Positions 9,661-20,492 of a stretch of DNA of 64,000 nucleotides are shown here, one piece after another. The notes beneath the pieces are model-generated. The model was not told the DNA's origin, searched no databases, and saw only the letters and a list, made by a program, of their open reading frames with translations. The stretch's first letter is position 1; the number at the start of each line of letters is the position of its first letter. The DNA is from Phyto melanocephala (Eukaryota; Arthropoda; Insecta; Diptera; Rhinophoridae), in the NCBI GenBank assembly GCA_941918925.1, contig OW799237.1:55974997-56038996 (forward strand). Direction: 5' to 3'. A program made the position numbers and the translations under genes.

Positions 9661-11417
9661 TTATACCCGCCACCAAAAACATGGTGGGGGTATATTCATT
9701 TTGTCATTCCGTTTGTAACACATCGAAATATCCATTTTAGACCCCATAAAGTATATATATTCTGAATCGGGGTTTGATTTTATGACGATCTAGCCATGTC
9801 CGTCTGTCTGTCTGTCCGTCTGTTGAAAGCACGATAGAGGTCGGATCAAAAAAGCTAGGGGGCTCAAATTTTGCCAGAATCTTTCTTATAGACAAGGTTT
9901 GTTTGGTATTGAAAATATGCTAAATCGGAATATTAAGAAGAGAGTTATAGCTCGAAAAGCAAGAGTAGGTCGAAAAAACCGTGTCCTTCGAACATCGAAT
10001 AAAATGCAATTGTGTCCAAACGCATTAACGTACACTCATGAAACTTCGAATATGTATTTATCGAGTCAAAACAATATCTCTTCTTAAAAATTGCTTACAT
10101 CTATGTATTAGGAAAGGAGTTATCGATCAAAATGTACGAAAATTTATACCGTACAGTGTATTTTTCGGTATATATAAAAACAAAAACGTCATAAAAGCAA
10201 CAAAATTGGATGAACGACTCTGAAATTTTGCACACATAGCTTTTTGGTCAAATGCTTTCTTCTAACGGAAAATCAATGTGCCACGCCCACTTTTACGCCC
10301 ACCATATAACGTTTTACCCAAAATTCATATAATTTCTCTATTAATATAGATTTTGCAATAATAAAGGACTATATTGAAACATCTAAGTTGTACTCATTCG
10401 CAAAAATAACTTTAACACGCCTACTATAACGCCCACGTTATCTACCGTTAATGAAATTTAAAAGCTCACAAAACCGACAAAATTAGAGGTATGATGATCA
10501 AATTTGCTACGTATATCCTTCTAATCAATGTAATTGTTGTGCCAAAGAGTTTAGGTGACACGCCCACTTTAACGCCTACCTCCCATATAGTGGTTTATCT
10601 TTAATTCATGTAATTTCTCTATTTACAAAGTTTTTGGGAAAATAAAGGACTATTATTAAATATCTAAGTTGTATTTATTAGCAGAAACTTTATTGACACG
10701 TCTGCTTTAACGCCCACTTTTATTAAAAGACTACATTTACAAAAGCATTTTAGTAGCATATCGAAGCAAAGCAATTTAGTAGCATATCGAAGTTATAAAG
10801 GGTGGTTAAATTTTAAGGGCCGATGTGGAATTTAAATAAAACACAAGTTGTTCATGAAATTATTATCATTTCTTTTTATAATGATAATATTTGTATGGTT
10901 CAATTATGTATTTAACAAAATATCGGCCAAATGGCCCCCCCCCCCATTCTTGGCGCCACTCCTCTATCTGATGGTCCAATTTTTCAATGAAAATGTTGAT
11001 GCTGGGCATGATGATGAGTCGAGGTTGACTGCTCTTTTGCCACACTATCGCAAAAAACAGCAATGGTTCCCATTCAACGAACTAAGAAAGCAAGTGCACA
11101 AAATGCATTTTGATTTGAACGCCCATTTTTATAAAAAAAAACCTGAATAACTTTAAAGCGCTGCTCATTTGCGTATCTTCCACGGATCAAATTGAGTAAG
11201 TTTGAGATTGAGAAATGTCAAATGAAATGCAGAAAACTAATTTTAAGACTAGGTGTAGTTCACCTTCAACATGGGCCCTTAAAATTTAACCACCATCTAC
11301 AAAGACATTATTCCATAGCGATTAACAAAATAATAAATATTGTGCTTTAAATGTACACAAAATTGGTGATGGGTATAAAAGATTTGGCACAGCCGAATAT
11401 AGTGCTCTGACTTGTTT
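9657..11417 (+). mobile_element. Helentron type 2, full-length
   Basis: Head TTTTTATACCCGCCACC with the small palindrome 'ccaccaaaaacatggtgg', then 'tcattccgtttgtaac', 'gaccccataaagtatatata' and 'gtccgtctgtctgtctgtcc'. Tail 'ggtataaaagatttggc acagcc gaatatagtgctctgacttg'. The tail hairpin and CTTGTT end match fly DINE-1/Helentron 3' ends. The interior has repeated 'cacgcccacttttacgccc' boxes and an inner inverted-repeat block (10801-11294). No coding capacity: the ORF at 10848 is low-complexity chance sequence. Confidence 0.8.
10801..11294. repeat. Inverted-repeat block inside Helentron type 2
   Basis: GGTGGTTAAATTTTAAGGGC near 10802 faces GCCCTTAAAATTTAACCACC near 11294. The same block with the same ends lies in the other full copy at about 55891-56493. 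It therefore looks like an older TIR element now travelling as passenger sequence of the Helentron. It contains 'atcggccaaatggcccccc' and no intact gene. Confidence 0.6.
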
Positions 11418-11440
11418 TTATTTTAATTTTATAATTCAAA

Positions 11441-11505
11441 TTAAAATAAAAAAATAAATGAACTTAAACCAAAATAAAAATGGTTCACATTAAAAAATTT
11501 AATAT
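11441..11505 (-). repeat. Right arm of the palindromic repeat
   Basis: Inverted partner of 9606-9660 (block 'ataaaaatggttcacattaa'). Confidence 0.75.
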
Positions 11506-11973
11506 AAAAAAAAGTTCGAATAAAATATCAATATATAATTTTAAAAATTTTTCAAGTTATTAAAGCTCCTAATTAAAAAATATAGGATACTAAAAAAATC
11601 CAATTAAAACCCAATTAAAAATGTACCCACAAATTCGACAAATTTTAGTTTCGAAACGAATTATGGAGTAACCCCCCAGGTTTTTGATCTCAAAATTTAA
11701 GAATCGTTCATATATGTAATTCTTTCGGTTTTATTTCCCTTTTTAATGGGATTATAATTTAAAAAAATGTTTTTCCAGATATATACATATTTTCGTGTCC
11801 GACACTTATTTTTAATTTTTTTTCTTATTTTAAATTTTCTATAATTCAATTTATTTTTTTTTTAATTTGAAGGTGCGTTGATAAAATAGATTTAAGCCAA
11901 AAAAAATAAAAAATTAAATAAAGAGTAAATATTAAGTTAACAAATTAGCGAGTGTAATATATAAATAAACGGA

Positions 11974-13326
11974 TTATATATATTTGTATTGCCAAGGCAA
12001 TTCACCAACTGCTGACATAAAATATTTTTCAAATTCCTCACAATTAGCCTTTGCTTCATTACTTATGTAAGAGCTTGGAGTTTCTTCTGTTCCATTCTCA
12101 ACAGCCAAGGGCACATCATTCCTCCATGCGCCGGGAATCAAAGTACCATTATCATCATAACGATCAGTTAGCACCGGTGTTGCATAATTTAACTTTTTTT
12201 TAGCAAAAAATTGTGCAGGGCACAGCAAGCTAAAGTCGTGGAAGTTGTTTTTGTTGGGTTAAGTTTTAAAGAACGGGAAAATATTTGAAAACGCTTCGTC
12301 ATAATACCAAATGCATTTTTGACAATGCGTCGTGCTCTAGAAAATCTGTAATTAAATATTCGTTGGCCCGCAGATAAACTTTTACCAGGATATGCTTTCA
12401 GTAAATGCTTCTGCATGCGAAAAGCATCATCTACAACCAAAACAAATGGTACGTTGGCTTGACGACCTGGCAAAGGTTTTGGTGATGGTAAATTCAGATC
12501 ATTACATTCTAGAGCACTTTGGAATAAGCAGTTTCCGAAAACGCCACCATCCGACACACGGCCATTGCAACCAACATCAACATATAAAAAATTATATTCC
12601 GCATCAACTACAGCCATTAGAACAATGCTGTGTGTGCCTTTATAATTATAAAATGTGCTTCCTGAATTTGGTGGTGCTACCATATAAACGTGTTTGCAGT
12701 CAACCGCTCCTATACAATTAGGAAAATTCCACAACTTATCAAACTGTGAAGCTACCTCATTCTATTTTTCTTGTGTTGATGGTACCTGCGTATAGAATAG
12801 AAAAATCAGTGCACTTAACAAAACATTTTTAAACTTTTTGTACCTTTAAGTATACACCTTTCAAGGCTTTATAAATTTCATCACAAACAGCTGGTACAAA
12901 TAACGATATTGTGTTGGGCGCAATGCGAAAGAACACTGACAGGCTTTTATAACTATCTCCGGTTGCAAGAAAACGAAGTGTCGCAGCTAAGCGTTCACGC
13001 ACAGGAATAGCCTTGCGCATGTTTGTATCTTGTTTTTGAATATATGGTGACACCATTTTTAGTAACTCTTCAAATGTTTGGTCATTCATCCGAATAAAGT
13101 TTTTAAATATAAAATGTTGGTTATCAACTTCTCGAAATTCCTTTAATGTGTTTTCATATGCGCCATCAGTGGCCCTTTTTGTGAGCCACTCTCTTACCCA
13201 TACACTTCTTCGCTTTTTAACTTTTTTTTTCTGTATTTTATTTTTTTGTGTACGAAATAAACACACAATACACAACGAAAGTGCAATTTGCTTTCTTTTT
13301 AAAAAACAAACCATTTTTATGCACAA
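11974..13326 (-). pseudogene. HARBI1-type DDE transposase of the Harbinger element
   Basis: The minus-strand gene has an N-terminal exon (13326-12844; VREWLTKR, RERLAATLRFLATG), a 58-nt intron (12843-12786, GTACAA...CGCAG), and a DDE_4 exon. Visible motifs are NFPNCIGAVDCKH (first D), GCNGRVSDGGVF (second D), LVVDDAFRMQKHL and SRARRIVKNAFGI. The last block normally reads VENAFG, so the catalytic glutamate is a lysine. A TAG in exon 2 near 12760 replaces a tryptophan-like position, and a shift at the T-run near 12198 separates the C-terminus ending ELPWQYKYI. Three lesions make it inactive. Confidence 0.85.
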
Positions 13327-13614
13327 AAAACAAAACAGACAAAATAGCTAGCATTGCTACAAGCAAGAACAATCGTGTGACGGGAATGCGGAGATTTTTG
13401 TCACTATAGCATTTTACGCCATCTTGCAACAATCAAATTTGTATAAAGTGAGACAATCGTGTGATTACAAAGTATTTGATTGGAACAATCTCATTATTGT
13501 GCGCCAACTAAGCACAATAAAAAATGTGTCAGATTGGTGCATTTGCGGCAATCGTGTGATCCCACCTTTAGACATTACCACCTTTAGACATTACCACTTT
13601 CCAACCATCATGTG

Positions 13615-13899
13615 TGAGTGTGTGTTAGCTATAGACTCCGAAACTGTCAAACCGATCGGGCTTTGGCAAGTTGTTGTACACATTCCAGGGAGTGTTTATG
13701 GTTGGCAAAAAGTGGGCAGGGCCACGCGTGCACACTTTTGAGCTATTATGACTTTACAATTTTATGATACGAAAAGTGGGCAGTGCCACGCCCATAAAAA
13801 AATTATAATTTTTAGGTTTTTGCACTTGATATTCAATTAAAATTCCGATTGCATTTTGATTCATTAAGAGGCGTAGCAACGCGCGCCGGGTTTGCCTAG
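13615..13899 (+). mobile_element. Helitron family II, 3' part
   Basis: Plus-strand copy from 'gtgtgttagctatagactcc' to the terminus 'gcgtagcaacgcgcgccggg...CTAG' at 13899, followed by T. The TC start is missing. It is the inverted counterpart of 5598-6545; both lost 5' ends face the LINE/Harbinger block. It has only one internal repeat unit and part of a second. Confidence 0.7.
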
Positions 13900-14014
13900 T
13901 ATTGAATAAAAATCAAAATTTTTTTTGCAGATGTCCTAAATTTGTACTTGTAAAATAACGAATTTTTAAATTATATTAAGGAATAGAAAATTTTAAATCA
14001 AACAAAAAAACATT

Positions 14015-14100
14015 AAACAAGAGTGCTATATTCGGCCGTTTCGAATCTGATAATACCCTTCACCATCATGTACAGATGTAGGTATAATCCCACATCGTAT
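14015..14100 (-). mobile_element. Helentron type 1 fragments
   Basis: 'aaacaagagtgctatattcggccg' is a reversed 3' terminus. It is followed at once by a type 1 head-like 'taatacccttcacc...gtaggtataat'. The middle is lost. Confidence 0.5.
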
Positions 14101-15056
14101 CTTAACCTATATTTCATGTTATACGGCATTTTTCTTTTTTATTTCCGACGCTAATCACCTACTTTGAATACAATCAATGATTTTTTTTTTTCAACGGTTT
14201 ATTTCACATGGGTTTTTTCTGGAACCAGTTACCATGGGCGTAGCCAGATATGGGCCTAGAGGGCCGTGGCACCCACCTAATTCTATAATATTTTTTTTTT
14301 ACATGCATACAAAATAAAATTATTAAAAATCCATTGAAGGTACTATTCAATTGAAGGGAATATACATACATAGTTATTATCAAAGAGTACGAAAACATTG
14401 TTTCGCTTCTAGTGTGTGACCAGAAATTATACCACAAAAACAAAAAATATTCTAATTTGAGAGAACATGTAGTTCTGTCTGTACGTGTTGTCTCTATACG
14501 TCGTCATACCAGGGAAGGAAAATGGCTTTTATGATTTTGTACCAAGTATGAAAACAAAATGTACTTTTTAGGCCATGACGGTAACATTTTTTCAATATTT
14601 ATTAATAAAAACAGAAACTTGACAAAAATGTTTATAAAAATTCAGAGGTATACAATAAAAAATATTAAATATTACATTCATAGGCACAAACGTAGAGATC
14701 AGTTGTTTAACAAATTTTATTTATTAAATACTTTAAGATAATAAATTTTGTGTTATTTTGAAATTAAAGCAACAAGAATTTGTTGACTTCAATTAATCTT
14801 TTGTTTGTATTAAATTTGAAACGGTAGAAACGTGTAGTCTATTTCTTCCCTTTGTTTTCATTTGGTATTGAAAAAAAACTCGTTCGACCTTGGCCGAGGC
14901 CGAGGAATAGACAGAATTCCTCTTACAAATCTTGAAATATCTAGGAACATGAACTTGTTGAATTAATTTTTCATCTGTGATACTTTAGACCAAAAATAGA
15001 AAATATTTGAATCTTTGTGTGATCTAAGTTCAATCAATTAGGCTAGTGCTATGTAC

Positions 15057-15910
15057 TGTAACGACACGTTTACCGCTGGTTGCTGGGATAGTCTCACCGG
15101 TGTCCAGGGTCGTACAAAAATTTGTAAACCGGGATAAAATAAAATCGTGATTTCGGTTATTCGCTTAACATTAAAATTTTCTTTATTTCTCTCATTAGCC
15201 TAATTTATACCGACCGGTTTGACGTAATGGTAACGCCACGCGCACACTACCACGTACTGTCAGATATGCAGACACTAGCTCGTTATTCCACCAAAAAGGC
15301 GTGAGGGAGGAAGTTACGTGGGGAATTAGCAACTCCTCTCCACTTCTCTTCCACCCCGTCACTGGATAAGTGATTGAGGGTTTTCCGCGGGAGTTTTCAA
15401 CTCCTCGGCCGGGGCTTCTCAGTTCACTATATCCTTACGCCAGGTGATCGTTGGTCAGGAGGCTACTTGGGGAGTTAGCAACTCCGCGCCAGTCTTCCTC
15501 CTGCCTAAGAGCTGGTAGTGAGAAGTTCTTTGAGGGAGTTAGCAACTCCACGACAAACCACTTCTTACCACCCTCTTACTACGTCCTAAGAGCTTGTAGT
15601 GCGAAAGCTTTGGGGAGTTAGCAGCTCCACGACAAATACCCTCGAACTACTGCAATACCTAGACAATAAGAGTTTATTTGGGGAGTTAGCAACTCCACAA
15701 CAAATAATGTCTTACCTTTAGGCGGCCTGCTCGCTGACTGACTTTTTCCTCACAATGAACGTGCTTTTATACCCTTTGCTTGGGTACACACACTCATTCA
15801 TACGCACTGTTTGATTGTGTGTTGTCAAGAAACACAACCAGCTGTGCTTGAGGAAGTGTTTGTAAATTAAATTAGTGTGTATATATAATCGAAATGTAGG
15901 GGCGCTACCA
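15057..15910 (-). mobile_element. Candidate solo LTR (minus orientation)
   Basis: On the minus strand a TATAAAAGCACG box at about 15770 is followed by a start-site-like stretch, a long 5'-UTR-like repeat region, AATAAA signals near 15180 and 15140, and an end ..GTTACA at 15057. The other end may be TGGTAGCGCC near 15910. The flanks GTAC and GTAG match 3 of 4. No internal coding DNA or second LTR is present. The boundaries are tentative. Confidence 0.35.
15315..15710. repeat. Diverged tandem units with GGAGTTAGCAACTCC hairpins
   Basis: Five to six units of roughly 60-75 bp each centre on the perfect inverted repeat GGAGTT-AGC-AACTCC (near 15469, 15538, 15615 and 15680; diverged at 15323 and 15388). 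Between cores, 'cctaagagctkgtagtg' also recurs. The G+C content is far above the surroundings. Confidence 0.75.
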
Positions 15911-16338
15911 GTAGGCCAGCCGTTAGGTTTGAATTTAAACTAATATTCTTAAATTAATTCAGATTAAATTCATTTTACAAACAGTTTCGTTCTATAAGTA
16001 TAAATATAATATAGATAAACAATAGAATTCAATATTACTGATTATAATAATACATAACTTACAAATTAATAGGGTAATAATTATTTAAAAGAAAAAATAA
16101 TAATATAATAACTACCAATTGATACGGTAATAAGTTAAATAAATAAATGACAAAGGCCAACATGGTTAGGTGTTGGCAAAAACGAAGGCACTGACTTTTG
16201 CCGTTACAGTACTGATTATTTGTTGCCTCAAAGTATCTTTGTTCGTGTGGAAACATTTTCACCAGAAGATGTACTATTGAATTTTTTTCTCCCATAATAA
16301 CTTTTTCTAGAGTTAACTTATCGAACAATTTTAGTACT
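15911..16338. other. hAT interior, no gene recognised
   Basis: AT-rich DNA between the candidate LTR and the Gypsy LTR. A short minus-strand frame (16059-16328) has no recognisable domain and ends in low-complexity residues. It may be hAT non-coding DNA. Confidence 0.35.
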
Positions 16339-17440
16339 TGTGACGACCTAAAATTTTAGAAATTTTAGACACACATATTGATTTTTTTTATAATGTTTTA
16401 AAGTTAATAAAAGGAAGATTTACAATTTAGCGTTTTACTGGAAAAAAATGGATTACATCCATACATTGGGGCGGATTACATCCGCAAATATTGTATTTTC
16501 GTTTCAGATACAGGAGATCAAAGGGTTCAAGGTCACGGGCAGGTGGTGGGTCAACACGGAATGTTACAGCCAGTACAGAGGGTCAACAGAGAAGCAACAG
16601 AGAAGTCAGCAGGAGTGCAAATGCAAAAGAGAAAAAAAAACCCACAAGCAGAGACGATGGCAACCCATGAAAGTTAGAACGCAGCAAACAACATCAAACA
16701 CACAGGCGCGCAACTTACAACATCTACACAGGACAACGCAGAGAGCACAACAAACCTGACACAACCACCGCTATCGGTTCGAACATAGCAGAGTGTAGTT
16801 GCTACAAAGCGACAGTTTTGCAGCTAAATCAGGGTATATAAGGAGGGGCACGACAACAATGAAGGAAGTCTGATGGTAACTGTGAACAGAGTCGGTGATC
16901 AAATACTAGTGAAAACGCTGAAGAGAAAATTGTTATAAAATAAAACGGTAAAGTAAAGGTGGTGTAAGGCTGGTAAGAAATCGCAATACTTTTAACGAGC
17001 AAGTGCTAAGAAAGTATTTAACTGATTGGTAACACCAATCATAGTTTTTATAGCATAGGAACTGGTTTACAATCAGTGAGTGAGAAGGATTTACATCCAA
17101 CTTAGCTCCAACGGATTACATCCAACGGGGAAAGGAGAATAGGGCACTGCTCAGTACTAGGAATCGAGAAATATTTTCCTGGAAGTAAACACTCGGAAAA
17201 TAGAGGGCTAAGAGTAGAATTTGGATTACATCCGAATTATAAAATAGAACATAGGAGGATTAGGAGCAAAACCCAGTTTATACCCCACCTTAACGCTACC
17301 GTAAGGCAGAAACTTACAGAATAATAAAGACCAATAAAGTAGTGAAAGAGAAAATTGCGGTGTGATTATTTATGTAAGGGACCCTGGACAAGACTGAGTA
17401 TTACCCCAGCTTAACCCGGAGCAACCGGAGGTTCTTTACA
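16339..17440 (+). repeat. 5' LTR
   Basis: Starts TGTGACGACC and ends TTCTTTACA. It contains a TATA-like GGGTATATAAGGAGGGG near 16833 and five GGATTACATCC-type motifs (16449, 16472, 17090 with one extra T, 17113, 17223). The downstream part holds AATAAAG near 17321. Confidence 0.95.
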
Positions 17441-17461
17441 TTGGCGCCCGAGCAGGGACAT
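17441..17461 (+). promoter_or_regulatory. Primer binding site, tRNA-Lys type
   Basis: TGGCGCCCGAGCAGGGAC directly follows the 5' LTR. It differs by one base from the classical tRNA-Lys3 primer site TGGCGCCCGAACAGGGAC. It primes minus-strand DNA synthesis. Confidence 0.85.
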
Positions 17462-17498
17462 TGTCGTATCAAATAACAACACACGCGTCGCAATCAAG

Positions 17499-18638
17499 AT
17501 GGTCCGCACTTCGTGGGTTTATTCACTACGGAAAGACGAACTAGTCCAGTATTTGGAGGAGTTCGCCCTAGATGCTAGCGGAACAGTGGAGGAGATGAGA
17601 AAGAGGATGGCGGTATTTATCTCTGGTGACCTCAAGGAGGAAGTTTTTAAGAGGCTGGAGGAGCTTGAGCATAGACATGGACGTAGTACCACGCCTACCG
17701 CCCCAGGTATACCGATTCAATTGGAAGTTCCCAGCGTATCTAATATGCCGTTAAGAACCACGCAGCAGCAAGCCCCAGGACAGGTTATGTACCCTACAGT
17801 ACAAGGTGAGCAAAACTCTCAAGCGGCCAACGGTTTGCCCTATTCGGTGGTGATCGATATCGTTCGGAATTGGTCATCTCGCTATGAAGGGGGAAAAGAT
17901 CCTATAGCGTTCATCGAACGGGTGGAGGAGTTGGCCGAGGTATATGGGCTGGACAAAGATATGGTGCCACGAACGATGCCAGAATTGCTTAAGGGTGCAG
18001 CATTACTGTGGTTTAGAAACAACAACCGGCAGTGGCGAACGTGGAGAACTTTTAGGGAGGATTTTCTAAAATTTTTCCTACCGCCAAGATATTTTGAGGG
18101 TCTTGACGATGATATACGTAGCAGAAAGCAGAAACCCCGAGAGACTTTTAAGGAGTATGTCGTTGTGCTACAGAATATGATAAGACATGCTGGGTACTCA
18201 AGCGAGCAACAAATGGAGAGAATTTTTAAAAATTGCCTGGTAGACTACCAAATGTACATCCGGCGGAAGGATTTCCAGTCATTGGAGGAGTTAATGCAAA
18301 TGGCTGAAGACTACGAGGTAATACGCACGAACCGCCCGGAAGCAAGTCACGAACGCCGAGACAATCGCCAGATTCCACGGAGAGATGACCGAGCGCGACA
18401 GGTTGTGGTTCCAGAAATGGAGACTCCAATAAATCCAGTAACAGCCTGTAGAAGGTGTGGTCAGGAAGGGCATGGCTATCGATTCTGTCAAAACGAAAGC
18501 GTATTGTTTTGTTGGCAGTGTGGTAGAAGAGGGGTGAGAACTAGAGAGTGCTGTCGCAGAAATTCGGGAAACGACAACGGACCGCGTCAACAGCAAGGGG
18601 AGGCGGCGGCCCGGAACCGACAACCCCTGCACCAATAA
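17499..18638 (+). CDS. gag: Gag polyprotein
   Basis: 379 codons from ATG 17499. Residues 115-270 resemble a retrotransposon capsid domain (LWFRNNNRQWRTWRTF, FKEYVVVLQNMIRHAGYS). Near the C-terminus are a perfect CCHC knuckle, CRRCGQEGHGYRFC, and a second one, CWQCGRRGVRTREC, in which the histidine is replaced by valine. Gag forms the virus-like particle and packages RNA. The frame is intact and overlaps pol by about 90 nt, so pol is probably made by -1 frameshifting. Confidence 0.9.
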   Translation: MVRTSWVYSLRKDELVQYLEEFALDASGTVEEMRKRMAVFISGDLKEEVFKRLEELEHRHGRSTTPTAPGIPIQLEVPSVSNMPLRTTQQQAPGQVMYPTVQGEQNSQAANGLPYSVVIDIVRNWSSRYEGGKDPIAFIERVEELAEVYGLDKDMVPRTMPELLKGAALLWFRNNNRQWRTWRTFREDFLKFFLPPRYFEGLDDDIRSRKQKPRETFKEYVVVLQNMIRHAGYSSEQQMERIFKNCLVDYQMYIRRKDFQSLEELMQMAEDYEVIRTNRPEASHERRDNRQIPRRDDRARQVVVPEMETPINPVTACRRCGQEGHGYRFCQNESVLFCWQCGRRGVRTRECCRRNSGNDNGPRQQQGEAAARNRQPLHQ

Positions 18639-20492
18639 GTGCTTTTCGTCAAACAAGTACACGGTTGCTGGCGCAGGTACAAATTGGAAATCAGCACCGG
18701 GAGGCTACCATAGATACGGGTGCATCAAGAAGCTATGTGAGTGCGAGTTTGGCTCAGGTGTTAAAAGAAGGCAGTGAGGTGAGATCGGTGGAGAGTCAGC
18801 TAAGACTAGCAGATGGAACAATTGTAAAAGTGAGAGAAATGGTGCGAGTGAAGGTACGACTGGGAGGTAGAAGTTGCAATCTGGAAGTAGGAGTAATGCC
18901 CAGCATGTTAGACGAGGTACTGCTAGGTTTAGATTTTCTGAGAGCGATGCAGTGTGAGCTACAATGTGGCGATCAGAAAGTAAAGTTTGCTATGGAGCCA
19001 CGGCAGGCAGTGATGACTATAGAGGAGGCGTCGGTAGCTAAAAAAGAAGCAGTGTTAAGCGAAGAAGAGAAGATCACCGAATTTCTGGAGAAGGAGTTAC
19101 GGAAATTCGAAGAGGTAAAAGGTCCCACAAATCTGGCTGAGCACAAAATAACCCTAAAGGATGACAGACCGGTCCGGCAAAGGTATGCGCCTCGCAATCC
19201 GGAGATGCAAAGACGTATCAATGAGGAAATCGATGAGCTGTTACGAAATGATTGCATAGAGCCGTCAAAGAGTCCTTACAGTGCGCCTATCGTCATGGTT
19301 CCAAAGAAAAATGGAAAATTAGGATTGTGCATAGATTACAGACAGCTTAATGCCAAAACTGTAGCAGATGCGTATCCACTACCACGAATCAACATAATCT
19401 TGGATCGACTTCGAAACGCAAAATTTTTCAGCAGTATAGATTTAAAAAACGGTTACTGGCAAATACCCATGACAGAAGACAGCAAAGAGTACACGGCGTT
19501 TACGGTAGCAGGCAAGGGGTTATTTCAGTGGAAGGTGATGCCCTTTGGGCTAACATCAGCACCAGCAACGTTTCAGAGAACCTTAGACAGGGTAATCGGA
19601 GCTGAAATGGAACCCTATGCGTTTGCGTATCTAGACGATATTGTGGTGTTAGGCAAAACGCTAGAAGAACACATGCAACACTTAAAGGAAGTTTTTAGAA
19701 GACTAAGGGAGGCTAAATTATCCATCAATCGAGAGAAGTGTAAGTTTTTCTAAAAAGAAATTAAATATTTGGGACACATGGTCAACGAAAACGGCATAAG
19801 TACTGATCCCGAAAAAATTGTCGCGATTCAAGGGCTTCAACCCCCAAATAACGTAAAGGAATTGCGTAGATGCTTGGGAATCGCGTCATGGTACAGACGG
19901 TTCGTTCCCGAATTCGCGAAAATAGTTCACCCGTTAACCGGTCTACTAAAAAAGGGAAAACATTTCCGTTGGAACAAAGAGCAACAACAGGCCTTTGAGA
20001 GTCTCAAGAAGGTACTAACTGAGGCTCCGGTACTGACCTGTCCAGACTTTTCGAAAAAGTTTACGCTTCAGACGGATGCATGTGATTATGGCATAGGAGC
20101 AGTTTTAACGCAGGAAATTGATGGACAGGAAAAGGTGATTTCATATGCGAGTCGAAGACTAAATCCGGCTGAAATGAAATACTCGGCCACCGAGAAGGAG
20201 TGCTTGGCAATCATATGGGCTATAAGAAAGCTGAGGCCCTACCTCGAAGGCTACCGTTTTACAGTGGTGACCGATCACCTTGCTCTCAAATGGCTCAATG
20301 CAATAGAGAGTCCTTCCGGTCGAATAGCTAGATGGGCACTTGAACTCCAACAACACAATTTTGATATTCAATATCGACGGGGTAAATTGAACGTGGTGGC
20401 CGATGCATTATCACGCGATCCGCCCGAGGTGTGCCAAACCGTACAGCCAAGTGTAGTAGAGTGTAGATGGTTACAGCAAAAGCTGGCCGACG
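18548..20492 (+). pseudogene. pol: Pol, protease-RT-RNase H part
   Basis: The -1 frame relative to gag. The order is protease (IDTGASRSYVS), reverse transcriptase (LCIDYRQLNAKT, FSSIDLKNGYWQIP, FGLTSAPATFQ, catalytic YLDDIVV) and RNase H (TLQTDACDYGIGAVL, ATEKECLAI, VTDHLALKWL, ADALSRDP). A TAA at 19751-19753 interrupts the RT right after the CKFF motif where the family has lysine; the frame then continues unchanged from 19754. At 20492 it is cut by Transib. The enzyme would be truncated before the RT thumb. Confidence 0.93.

Larger units (their letters stand above)
8187..13567. mobile_element. PIF/Harbinger transposon with TSD TTA
   Basis: Terminal inverted repeats start AGGTGGGATCACA at 8187 and end TGTGATCCCACCT at 13567, with further identity over 'gattgccg'. 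TTA flanks both ends (8184-8186 and 13568-13570), the Harbinger target site. Inside are a plus-strand MADF gene and a minus-strand HARBI1-type transposase, both broken. A palindromic repeat carrying a Helentron (9657-11417) and Helentron scraps at 9313-9430 inflate the element to 5.4 kb. It sits in ORF1 of the LINE fragment. Confidence 0.9.

Noticed and set aside
10848..11150. 100-codon frame MFMKLLSFLFIMIIF... with a signal-peptide look
   Set aside because: It lies in Helentron passenger DNA, includes a homopolymer C run, and is not preserved in the sister copy at 55930-56340.
15315..15710. Regular repeats with hairpins resembling a CRISPR array
   Set aside because: Units vary in length and the between-repeat DNA is itself repeated; the context is a fly retroelement, not a prokaryote.
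16059..16328. 89-codon minus-strand frame as a host gene
   Set aside because: No recognisable motif and a low-complexity C-terminus; it lies inside the hAT element.
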